From assembly GCA_904501715.1 (NCBI GenBank), contig CAJGCD010000047.1:1-12401 (forward strand): DNA of 12,401 bases, read 5' to 3'. Position 1 is the first letter of the stretch, and each line of letters begins with the position of its first letter. Positions 5,561-12,401 of the stretch are shown piece after piece. A model generated the notes under the pieces. That model had not been told where the DNA came from, did not search any database, and saw only the letters and a program-made list of their open reading frames with translations. The DNA comes from an uncultured Clostridia bacterium. GTDB lineage: Bacteria; Bacillota; Clostridia; Oscillospirales; CAG-272. A program made the translations under genes and the position numbers.

Positions 5561-7474
5561 TCAGTTCCTTTTCAGCACAACACAGCTAAAGCCTTCCACG
5601 CTTCCCGCGTACTCCTTGCGGCTCAGGATATCACTCCAACCGCTTCCGAGCTTGTAGGAAGCAGCTTCCGTACCTGCGTTGGCTACAATTATTATACTTT
5701 CCTTTTCGGTGTATCTCTCAAAAGCGAGCAATGCTCCATCAACATGCAATATTTTAAACTCGCCCTCGGCAAACAGCTCATTATTTTGGGCTCGTATTTC
5801 ACCGAGCCTTCGGTAAAAAGCAAGCAGCTTTTGGTTTTCTCTTCCCCAAGGATAGGGCAATCTGCAAAACGGGTCGTGATATCCCTCTACGCCTGCCTCG
5901 TCACCGTAATACAGAGACGGCACACCGTACATCGTATACTGCAACGCTGCGGCTATCATAAGCTTTTTTATTGCCGCCGACCTTTGTCTTGCCGACAGCT
6001 TCTTTGTCGCGAGAACAGAGCCCGCATCCCAAGAGACCTCACTGCTTCCCTTTCCGCAGACAGTAAGAACGCGCTCGGTATCGTGAGTGCCGAGAATGTT
6101 CATTAAAGAATCGCATACCGCCTTAGGGTATATGGAATATATGGATTTAAGCGTATCCGCAAGAAAATCCCCATTCCCTTTGAGAACGAAATCCAATATA
6201 GCGTTTCTTAAGGGATAATTCATAACACTGTCAAGCTGACTTCCGCGCAGATATTTTCTACGCTTTCCGTAAGCCTCCTTTTCGGCGGCATTTTCCCATA
6301 CCTCGCCTATAATAACAGCCTCGCCGTCGCTCTCCCTTTTTACAGCCGAGCAAAACTCATCGAGAAATCTGTCCGACAGCTCGTCGGCAACGTCAAGTCG
6401 CCATCCGTCAATTCCGTCTTTTATATATTTTGCGCCTACGCCGTTCTCTCCCGTGAAGAAAGTACGGCAATCGTCACATTCGTGGTCGAGTCTTGGCAGA
6501 ATTTTTATTCCCCACCAGCTCTCGTAATTTTCCTCTTTACCTGATTTATCCTTAAACCTATACCACTCTCTGTACGGTGACTTTTTGTTTCCGTAAGCAC
6601 CGTTAGTGCCGTATTCCCCATAACGGTCAAAATAAAGGCTGTTATCTCCAGTATGATTAAATACTCCGTCAAGGATAATCTTTATATCGGCTTCCTTTGC
6701 CTTGCAAATAAGGGCGTCAAACGCCTCCTTGCCGCCAAACATAGCATCTATTTCAAGATAATCAGCCGTATCGTATTTGTGATTGGAATACGCTTTAAAT
6801 ATAGGATTAAGATATATCACTCCTACGCCTAAGGACTTAAGATAATCAAGCTTTTCCGCAACGCCCCAAAGATTTCCACCGAAAAACATATTGTTTTTCA
6901 GGTCGTCCCCGGGCTTTTCGGCATATTGCGGTATACCGTTATCCCAATCCTCATTCATAATAACGTCTTCGCGCGTTCCGACAGTACCCTTGCCTATACA
7001 AAATCGGTCTACGAATATCTGGTACATGGTGCGTCCCTTGAACCACTGTGGAGTTTTAAGACTCTTTTGGTACACCAGCATAGCAAAACGCTTATGAGAG
7101 TATCCCAGAAGCTCAAAATCCACGTTGTTCCTCGTAGACGTAAACAACGTATCCGCTCCGCGCAGAAAAAGTATCTCATAAAAGAAAAGACCATCCTCAT
7201 CACCGTCACACAGTGCTACCGTATCTAAGGTAAAAGTGTAGATATCGATACCGCACTCTGTTGAAGAAAAAGAAAATGGATGGTCAGCATCGCTTTGCCC
7301 GTCCTTACATACGCGCAAAACCACCGCCGAAGCGCCGAGCTTTCTCGGCACTTCGACAATTATTTCGGGACACTCGCCAAAAGCAAAGCAACCTTTATGG
7401 GATACATCCGCTCCGTCTATTCTTTTTTTGATTATAGGCAGGCAATCAGCCCATTCGGTTATCTTTGTAAGCAT
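5561..7474 (-). CDS. Intracellular GH13 alpha-glucan hydrolase (neopullulanase/cyclomaltodextrinase type)
   Basis: The 637-residue protein has no signal peptide. Residues 1-135 form a beta-rich N-terminal domain like the CBM34-type module of neopullulanases. The barrel starts near WFKGRTMYQIFVDRF (144-158). The conserved regions are complete: DGVFNH (269-274), GWRLDVADE with nucleophile Asp361, GEVWE with acid/base Glu391 and GTHDTE with Asp465. Region V reads ILPRLD (325-330), in the place of the MPKLN signature of the neopullulanase/cyclomaltodextrinase group. The C-terminal sheet domain is about 565-637. Expected role: hydrolysis of maltodextrins, cyclodextrins or branched limit dextrins in the cytosol, complementing GlgP. 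A debranching or transfer activity is possible. The start has a weak SD (AGGGA), 18 bp after the glgP stop. CxxC (Cys333, Cys336) directly after region V is unusual. Confidence 0.92.
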   Translation of the reverse strand: MLTKITEWADCLPIIKKRIDGADVSHKGCFAFGECPEIIVEVPRKLGASAVVLRVCKDGQSDADHPFSFSSTECGIDIYTFTLDTVALCDGDEDGLFFYEILFLRGADTLFTSTRNNVDFELLGYSHKRFAMLVYQKSLKTPQWFKGRTMYQIFVDRFCIGKGTVGTREDVIMNEDWDNGIPQYAEKPGDDLKNNMFFGGNLWGVAEKLDYLKSLGVGVIYLNPIFKAYSNHKYDTADYLEIDAMFGGKEAFDALICKAKEADIKIILDGVFNHTGDNSLYFDRYGEYGTNGAYGNKKSPYREWYRFKDKSGKEENYESWWGIKILPRLDHECDDCRTFFTGENGVGAKYIKDGIDGWRLDVADELSDRFLDEFCSAVKRESDGEAVIIGEVWENAAEKEAYGKRRKYLRGSQLDSVMNYPLRNAILDFVLKGNGDFLADTLKSIYSIYPKAVCDSLMNILGTHDTERVLTVCGKGSSEVSWDAGSVLATKKLSARQRSAAIKKLMIAAALQYTMYGVPSLYYGDEAGVEGYHDPFCRLPYPWGRENQKLLAFYRRLGEIRAQNNELFAEGEFKILHVDGALLAFERYTEKESIIIVANAGTEAASYKLGSGWSDILSRKEYAGSVEGFSCVVLKRN

Positions 7475-7492
7475 TGGTCTTCCCTGTCTGTT

Positions 7493-9928
7493 TTAGTTTT
7501 TGTCTGTAAGTCTTTTAATGTTCCAGATGTTCTCTGCGTAATCGTTAATAGAACGGTCAGCCGCAAAGAAGCCCGATGCCGCGATATTCATAAGCGACAT
7601 TCTGTTCCACTTGGTCTTATCCGCATAATCAGCCACAGCCCTTGCGTGTGTCATACGGTAGGACTCAAAGTCTGCCATACACATATAGGGGTCGGCAATT
7701 CCGGGTCCTATGGTCAGATAGTTAGCTATATCCGCAAAGGATTCACCCGCAAAACCTACCTTAAGAGCGTTAACTATGCGCTGAAGCTTAGTATTTCCGA
7801 TGTAGAAATCATTGCTGTTATAGCCACGCAACCAGAGGTCATCTACCTCTGAGCTGGTAAGACCGAATATATACATATTATCCTTACCCGCCTCGGCAAG
7901 CATCTCAACGTTTGCTCCGTCAAGAGTACCGATAGTCATAGCACCGTTCATCATAAGCTTCATACATCCCGTACCGCTGGCTTCCTTACCCGCCATGGAT
8001 ATCTGCTCGCTTATCTCGGCAGCGGGAACGAGAGCCTCCGCCATGCTTACGTTGTAATCCTCAAGGAAAGCAACGGCAAGCTTCTTGTTGGCAACGGGGT
8101 CCTTCTCTATCTCCTTGCCAAGACAATAGATAAGGTGTATTATTCTCTTTGCGTGGTAGTAGCCCGATGCCGCCTTAGCTCCAAAGAGGAAGCTTATAGG
8201 CTGGAAATCGGCATTAGGGTTATCCTTGATATCAATGTAAAGTCCAATGATATTAAGAACGTTAAGAAGCTGACGCTTGTACTCGTGCAGACGCTTTATC
8301 TGAACGTCGAACATAGAGTGAGTATCGATAAGCTTACCAGTCTTCTTATAGAGAAGATTGGAGAAGTTTATCTTATTCTGATGCTTGATAGCTCTTACTC
8401 TGTCAAGCACCTGTGCGTCATCCGCGTACTTAGCGAAATTATTAAGCTCTATGGGATTATGACGGTATCCCGTTCCGATAGTTTCGTCAAGCAGTCCCGC
8501 AAGGCTGGGGTTGGAGTAGCAGAGCCAACGGCGGTGAGCTATACCGTTCGTAACGTTGCAGAACTTTTCGGGATACATTGCGTAAAAGTCGTGGAATACC
8601 GACTTTACGAGAATATCCGAGTGGAGCTTGGATACACCGTTGATAGCGTGTGAGCCAACAACACAAAGGTTAGCCATACGCACCTGACCGTATCCGATAA
8701 TACTCATCTTGGATATCTTGTTCCAGTTTCCGGGGAATACGTTCCAAGCATCACGGCAGAAGCGCTCGTTTATCTCCTTGATGATAGTATATATTCTGGG
8801 GAGCTTAAGACGGAAGATATCCTCGTTCCAAGTCTCAAGCGCCTCGGGCATTACCGTGTGGTTGGTATAAGAGCATACCTTGGTAACGATATCCCAAGCC
8901 TTATCCCAAGTAAGAAAATACTCGTCGATAAGTATTCTCATAAGCTCGGGGATACAGAGCGCGGGGTGAGTGTCGTTTATATGAACGGCAACCTTCTCCG
9001 CAAGGTTATCTATTCTTCCGTAAACCGCCATATGGTCACGAATTATACTCTGGCAGGAAGCGGAAACCATAAAGTACTGCTGAGAAAGTCTGAGAAGCTT
9101 ACCCTCGATGTGGTTATCCGAAGGATAAAGAACCTTGGATATAGTTTCGGCATTGGTGCTCTCCTCTACCGCTCTGGCATACTGTCCCTGAGTAAACAGG
9201 CTCATATTGAAGCTCTTGATATCCCTCGCCTTCCACAAGCGAAGCTGACAAACCGCCTTGCTGTCCGCTCCCGATATCATCATATCGTAAGGAACTGCCT
9301 CTATCTCCTCGGCATCCTCGTAAATGACCTCCATATGTCCGTCGCGCCACTCCTCGCGTACGCGTCCGCCCATCTTTACGTGATAGATACGGTCGGTTCT
9401 GGGAACAAGCCATACCTCTCCGCCGGGAAGCCATATATCGGGAAGCTCTACCTGTATTCCATCAACTATCATCTGCTTGAAAAAGCCGTATTCATAGCAA
9501 ATGGAAAATCCCGTTGCGGGATAATCGAGAGAAGCCAGAGAGTCCATAAAGCAAGCGGCAAGTCTTCCAAGACCTCCGTTGCCGAGACCTGCGTCGGGCT
9601 CGCAGTCGAAGAGCTCCTCAAGCTCTACGCCGTAATCCTTAAGTGCCGAGCGATACGCCTCGGAAAGTCCGAGGTTACCGAGATTTGTCTTGAGAGAGCG
9701 TCCGAGAAGAAACTCCATACTCATATAGTAAACTCTCTTGGAGCCCGTCTTGTTGACCTCGTGCTTGAAATCGTTTCTCTTGGAGGAAAGCATATCTCTG
9801 ATGGTCATCGCCACAGCCTTGTACATCTGATCCTTGGATGCTTCCTCGGGCGTACAGCCGAAATATCTCGACAGCTTTACTTCAATATTTTCTTTTACCT
9901 GTGTTTTGTTGAGTGCTAAATTTTCCAT
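7493..9928 (-). CDS. glgP: Glycogen/alpha-glucan phosphorylase
   Basis: The 811-residue product (family norm about 800) releases glucose-1-phosphate from the non-reducing ends of glycogen using pyridoxal phosphate. Recognisable blocks: YYMSMEFLLGRSL (67-79), PDAGLGNGGLGRLAACFMDS (111-130), HINDTHPAL (316-324), TNGIAHRRWL (460-469) and RLHEYKRQLLN (546-556). The PLP site EASGTGCMKLMMNGA (649-663) has Lys657 as the Schiff-base lysine. In most phosphorylases the residue two before it is Asn (GTGNMK); here it is Cys655. The C-terminal WNRMSLMNIAASGFF (774-788) is typical. The SD AAAGGA is about 12 nt before the ATG. It lies between glgA and the GH13 gene in the leftward glycogen operon, so synthesis and breakdown are co-transcribed. 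Confidence 0.97.
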   Translation of the reverse strand: MENLALNKTQVKENIEVKLSRYFGCTPEEASKDQMYKAVAMTIRDMLSSKRNDFKHEVNKTGSKRVYYMSMEFLLGRSLKTNLGNLGLSEAYRSALKDYGVELEELFDCEPDAGLGNGGLGRLAACFMDSLASLDYPATGFSICYEYGFFKQMIVDGIQVELPDIWLPGGEVWLVPRTDRIYHVKMGGRVREEWRDGHMEVIYEDAEEIEAVPYDMMISGADSKAVCQLRLWKARDIKSFNMSLFTQGQYARAVEESTNAETISKVLYPSDNHIEGKLLRLSQQYFMVSASCQSIIRDHMAVYGRIDNLAEKVAVHINDTHPALCIPELMRILIDEYFLTWDKAWDIVTKVCSYTNHTVMPEALETWNEDIFRLKLPRIYTIIKEINERFCRDAWNVFPGNWNKISKMSIIGYGQVRMANLCVVGSHAINGVSKLHSDILVKSVFHDFYAMYPEKFCNVTNGIAHRRWLCYSNPSLAGLLDETIGTGYRHNPIELNNFAKYADDAQVLDRVRAIKHQNKINFSNLLYKKTGKLIDTHSMFDVQIKRLHEYKRQLLNVLNIIGLYIDIKDNPNADFQPISFLFGAKAASGYYHAKRIIHLIYCLGKEIEKDPVANKKLAVAFLEDYNVSMAEALVPAAEISEQISMAGKEASGTGCMKLMMNGAMTIGTLDGANVEMLAEAGKDNMYIFGLTSSEVDDLWLRGYNSNDFYIGNTKLQRIVNALKVGFAGESFADIANYLTIGPGIADPYMCMADFESYRMTHARAVADYADKTKWNRMSLMNIAASGFFAADRSINDYAENIWNIKRLTDKN

Positions 9929-9953
9929 TGGTGGTTTTGGTCCTTTCTAAGTT

Positions 9954-9989
9954 GCAACAGCGGTATTATTCTTATTTTTCACCTGTTGC
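9954..9989. repeat. Inverted repeat in the glgA-glgP spacer
   Basis: GCAACAG (9954-9960) and CTGTTGC (9983-9989) are perfect 7-bp arms around an AT-rich 22-nt loop, in the only sizeable gap (9929-10000) inside the glycogen operon. No T-run follows on the transcribed strand, so it is not a standard terminator. It could be an RNA processing or stability hairpin that sets the glgA to glgP ratio. No separate promoter for glgP was convincing. Confidence 0.35.
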
Positions 9990-10000
9990 CGTGATTTATC

Positions 10001-11449
10001 TCAATCTTCCCAAAGAGGAGCGTACATCTGTAGATATTTTGCCGCAGAGTTCTTCCACGAGAAGTCGACATTCATTATTTTTTCCGTAAATCTTGCGCGG
10101 AGCTCTTCGTTCTTCCAGAGTTCTATTGCCGCTACGGTACGTTCAGCCAACTCGTAAGAGCTGTAATTTGCGAAGGTAAATCCGTTACCCTCGATAACGT
10201 CTCCGTTGAGCCAATAGCCCTTGATAGAGTCGTAAAGTCCGCCCGTCTCACGCACTACGGGAATAGCCCCGTATCTGGAGGCTATCATCTGAGAGAGTCC
10301 GCAGGGCTCGCTCTTTGAGGGCATAAGGAATATATCACTCGCCGCGTAGATACGCTTGGAGAGGTCTCTGTCATAGGTTATGAGCGCTCTTACCTTATCG
10401 GGATGAGCCGCCTCAAGTCCTCTGAAGAAATGCTCGTATTCAGCCTCGCCCTTACCGAGGACCACAAGCTGAACGTCCTTCTGTCCTACAAGCTTATATA
10501 TCATCTGGGAAATAATATCGAGTCCCTTGTGAGAAACGAGTCTGGTTATGATGGATATAAGCGGAACGTCGGTACGCTCGGGCAGTCCGAGCTCTCTCTG
10601 GAGCGCTTTTTTGTTTTCGCACTTCTTATCAAGCTCGGTAGCACCGTAATTTACAGAGATAGCTCCGTCATTCTCGGGGTCGTAGTAGTTGTAGTCTATA
10701 CCGTTAAGTATTCCCGACAGCTTATCTGTGCACGTGCGCAGTATCCTGTCAAGGCCGTGAGCATATTCGGGAGAGCATATCTCCTCGGCATATCTCTGGC
10801 TTACGGTAGTAACTCTGTCACTGGATACAATAGCCGCCTTCATAAGGTTTATGCATCCGTCATATTCCACTGTACTGATAGCACCGTAGCCAAGCTCGAA
10901 TATATCACCCAGTATCTCAAATCCGTATTTTCCCTGATACTCAATATTGTGTATGGTAAATACAAACTTCACATTCTCGTATCCGGGTATCTGACGGTAC
11001 TTTTGATTTATATACACAGGCACCAGAGCCGCCGACCAGTCGTGAGCGTGAATAACGTCTGGATAGTATCCCACAAGTCGGGGAAGCTCGGCAGCCGCCT
11101 TGCAGAAGAAGGCATAGCGCTCTCCCTCATCTCCGTATCCGTACAGCGCGCCTCTGTTGAAATAGTACTCATTATCTATAAAGTAATAAGTAACTCCATC
11201 CTTAACAAGGCTGTGTATGCCGCAATAAAGATTTCTCCACGAAAGGCTGATATAGCCCTCGTAGACCTTGGTCATCTGTGCTCTCCACTCCTGCGATATG
11301 GAGCCGTAAAGAGGCATAACTACTCTTACGTCAACCTCTCCCTTGCTCTCCTCGATTATTGCCGCAGGCAAAGAACCGAGAACGTCTCCAAGTCCTCCCG
11401 TAGCCGCAAAGGGCATTACCTCAGCTCCGACAAACAATAATTTTTTCAT
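10001..11449 (-). CDS. glgA: Glycogen synthase, ADP-glucose type (GT5)
   Basis: The 482-residue length is typical. It adds glucose from ADP-glucose to the end of an alpha-1,4-glucan. The N-terminal GT-B half carries the loop FAATGGLGDVLGSLP (14-28), HAHDWSAALVP (134-144) and FTIHNIEYQGKYG (164-176). The C-terminal half carries ILNGIDYNYYDP (247-258), ITRLVSHKG with Arg303 and Lys308, and EPCGLSQM with Glu381, followed by VVRETGGL (398-405). The first loop is KTGGL in E. coli-type enzymes, where Lys15 contacts ADP-glucose; here that position is Ala16, while the rest of the loop is intact. The SD AAGGAAGGA is 7 nt before the ATG, 26 bp after the glgD stop. Downstream is glgP after 72 bp. Confidence 0.96.
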   Translation of the reverse strand: MKKLLFVGAEVMPFAATGGLGDVLGSLPAAIIEESKGEVDVRVVMPLYGSISQEWRAQMTKVYEGYISLSWRNLYCGIHSLVKDGVTYYFIDNEYYFNRGALYGYGDEGERYAFFCKAAAELPRLVGYYPDVIHAHDWSAALVPVYINQKYRQIPGYENVKFVFTIHNIEYQGKYGFEILGDIFELGYGAISTVEYDGCINLMKAAIVSSDRVTTVSQRYAEEICSPEYAHGLDRILRTCTDKLSGILNGIDYNYYDPENDGAISVNYGATELDKKCENKKALQRELGLPERTDVPLISIITRLVSHKGLDIISQMIYKLVGQKDVQLVVLGKGEAEYEHFFRGLEAAHPDKVRALITYDRDLSKRIYAASDIFLMPSKSEPCGLSQMIASRYGAIPVVRETGGLYDSIKGYWLNGDVIEGNGFTFANYSSYELAERTVAAIELWKNEELRARFTEKIMNVDFSWKNSAAKYLQMYAPLWED

Positions 11450-11475
11450 TTTGATTTCCTTCCTTTTTGCAAAGC

Positions 11476-12401
11476 TTAAACCATTGCGCCCTTGGAAATG
11501 AAGAAGGGCATACTCTCGTGTCCCGAAAGAACTCTGTTGTTACGTATAACGACGTTCTTATCGGTTATTACGCAATTAAGCGAAACGTTGGTTCCGGTAA
11601 AGGTATCCTGCAAGAGAATAGAATTCTTTACAACAGTTCCCTTTCCTACGTGAACTCCTCTGAAGATTATAGAGTTCTCAACGGTTCCCTCGATAACGCA
11701 TCCGTCTGCCACGTAAGAGTTTGTAACCTTAGAGCCCTCAGCATAAACTGTGGGAGCGGAGTTACGGAGCTTTGTATATATCGCTCTGTCCGCCACGTTG
11801 AACAGTCCCTTACGCACCTCGGGCTTGAGAAGCTGCATGGAGGACTCAAAATAACTTGCCAAGGAGGTTATATGCAGATAAACACCCTCATAATGATAGC
11901 AATTTATTCTGGCACTTCCAAGTCTGCTCACAAGAAGCTGCTGATAGAACTGCTTATATCTGTGGGCTACCGCCTCCTCGATTATACCAAGAAGAAACAG
12001 TCTGTTAAATACCATAATATTGGTGCTGACCTCTACTCTGTCCTCGCCGCCTCTGTAAGCAACTATCTCGGTAGCCATTCCGTTATCGTCAACCGTTACC
12101 TTAGCCACGCCCTCGGTCGGAAGCTTTTCGCCAAGAACACAGGCGCGTGTCACCATAGTCATATCCGCGTTCTTACTCTTGTGGTCCTCTATGACCTCAT
12201 TAAGGTCTATGTTGCATATAAAGTCACAGTCGGAAAGAACTATGTGCTCTTCTGTGCATTTAGATATGAAATTTGTAACTCCCATAAGAGCCTCAAGCCT
12301 GTTTCTGTAAAGCTTGGTGCTTCCGCCATCGTATGTAGTTATAAATGGAGGAAGTATCTTGATACCGCCGGAGCGTCTTGCCAGATCCCAGTCCTTACCC
12401 G
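11476..12401 (-). CDS. glgD: Glucose-1-phosphate adenylyltransferase subunit GlgD, 5' end outside the window
   Basis: The frame is open from the right edge of the window to the stop at 11478-11476. The 307 visible residues begin within GKDWDLARRSGGIKILPP, so roughly the first 60 residues are missing; an internal Met at 12285 is not the start. The nucleotidyltransferase part shows ILPPFITTYDGG, EHIVLSDCDFICNIDL and NADMTMV. The C-terminal part is a left-handed beta-helix of hexapeptide repeats (VTNSYVADGCVIEG through VITDKNVVIRNN) ending SMPFFISKGAMV. These details match GlgD rather than GlgC, whose GDHIYKMDY motif is absent. GlgD is generally considered a non-catalytic or weak partner that boosts GlgC activity in ADP-glucose synthesis. 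glgC probably lies immediately upstream, outside. It is followed 26 bp later by glgA. Confidence 0.95.
   Translation of the reverse strand, partial: GKDWDLARRSGGIKILPPFITTYDGGSTKLYRNRLEALMGVTNFISKCTEEHIVLSDCDFICNIDLNEVIEDHKSKNADMTMVTRACVLGEKLPTEGVAKVTVDDNGMATEIVAYRGGEDRVEVSTNIMVFNRLFLLGIIEEAVAHRYKQFYQQLLVSRLGSARINCYHYEGVYLHITSLASYFESSMQLLKPEVRKGLFNVADRAIYTKLRNSAPTVYAEGSKVTNSYVADGCVIEGTVENSIIFRGVHVGKGTVVKNSILLQDTFTGTNVSLNCVITDKNVVIRNNRVLSGHESMPFFISKGAMV

Noticed and set aside
8858..9919. Long plus-strand open frame (353 codons) antisense to glgP
   Set aside because: Fully inside glgP on the opposite strand, no SD, low-complexity Leu/Ser/Val-rich translation and no recognisable domain; an effect of codon bias in the real gene.
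10403..11440. Long plus-strand open frame (345 codons) antisense to glgA
   Set aside because: Same reasoning: it mirrors glgA, has no SD and no family features.

Overview
The window reads as a chromosomal segment of an anaerobic, probably gut-associated, Clostridia-type Firmicute (Oscillospiraceae/Ruminococcaceae-like). This is inferred from the presence of GlgD, the regulatory partner of GlgC found essentially in Firmicutes, from strong AAGGAG-type ribosome binding sites, from a moderate GC content with AT-rich intergenic regions, and from a solute-binding lipoprotein of clostridial style. No mobile element, CRISPR array, tRNA, rRNA or riboswitch was recognised.

Left part (1-4642): a carbohydrate-uptake and catabolism locus. 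At the left edge lies the 5' part of a secreted lipoprotein that looks like an extracellular solute-binding protein. It is transcribed leftward from its own promoter, which has a perfect palindrome over the expected transcription start. To its right is a tight leftward three-gene operon: a TIM-barrel sugar isomerase/epimerase (2838-3680), a second one (2082-2825) and a Gfo/Idh/MocA oxidoreductase (884-2062). An AraC-family regulator (3821-4642) is transcribed divergently from the same 140-bp intergenic region. That region holds two back-to-back promoters separated by a direct repeat with a 20-bp period, a good AraC-type operator. The same 13-bp word (GAATTGCTTTTTT) occurs at the -35 region of the lipoprotein promoter, so the two transcripts may be co-regulated.

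Middle (4643-4754): a convergent bidirectional terminator made of one long imperfect hairpin, with T6 tracts leaving both sides.

Right part (4755-12401): a leftward glycogen operon, in order of transcription glgD (5' end outside the window), glgA, glgP, an intracellular GH13 neopullulanase/cyclomaltodextrinase-type enzyme, a 115-residue protein of unknown function, and tadA. Spacings are short or overlapping except for 72 bp between glgA and glgP, which contains an inverted repeat. GlgD (with GlgC, presumably upstream) supplies ADP-glucose, GlgA builds the alpha-1,4 chain, GlgP releases glucose-1-phosphate, and the GH13 enzyme handles maltodextrins left over from breakdown. The unknown protein and TadA (tRNA A34-to-inosine editing) appear to be co-transcribed passengers.

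Most genes are familiar families. The most interesting parts are the AraC-linked isomerase/isomerase/oxidoreductase pathway, whose substrate is unknown, and its regulatory DNA. Nothing here clearly amounts to an undescribed system.
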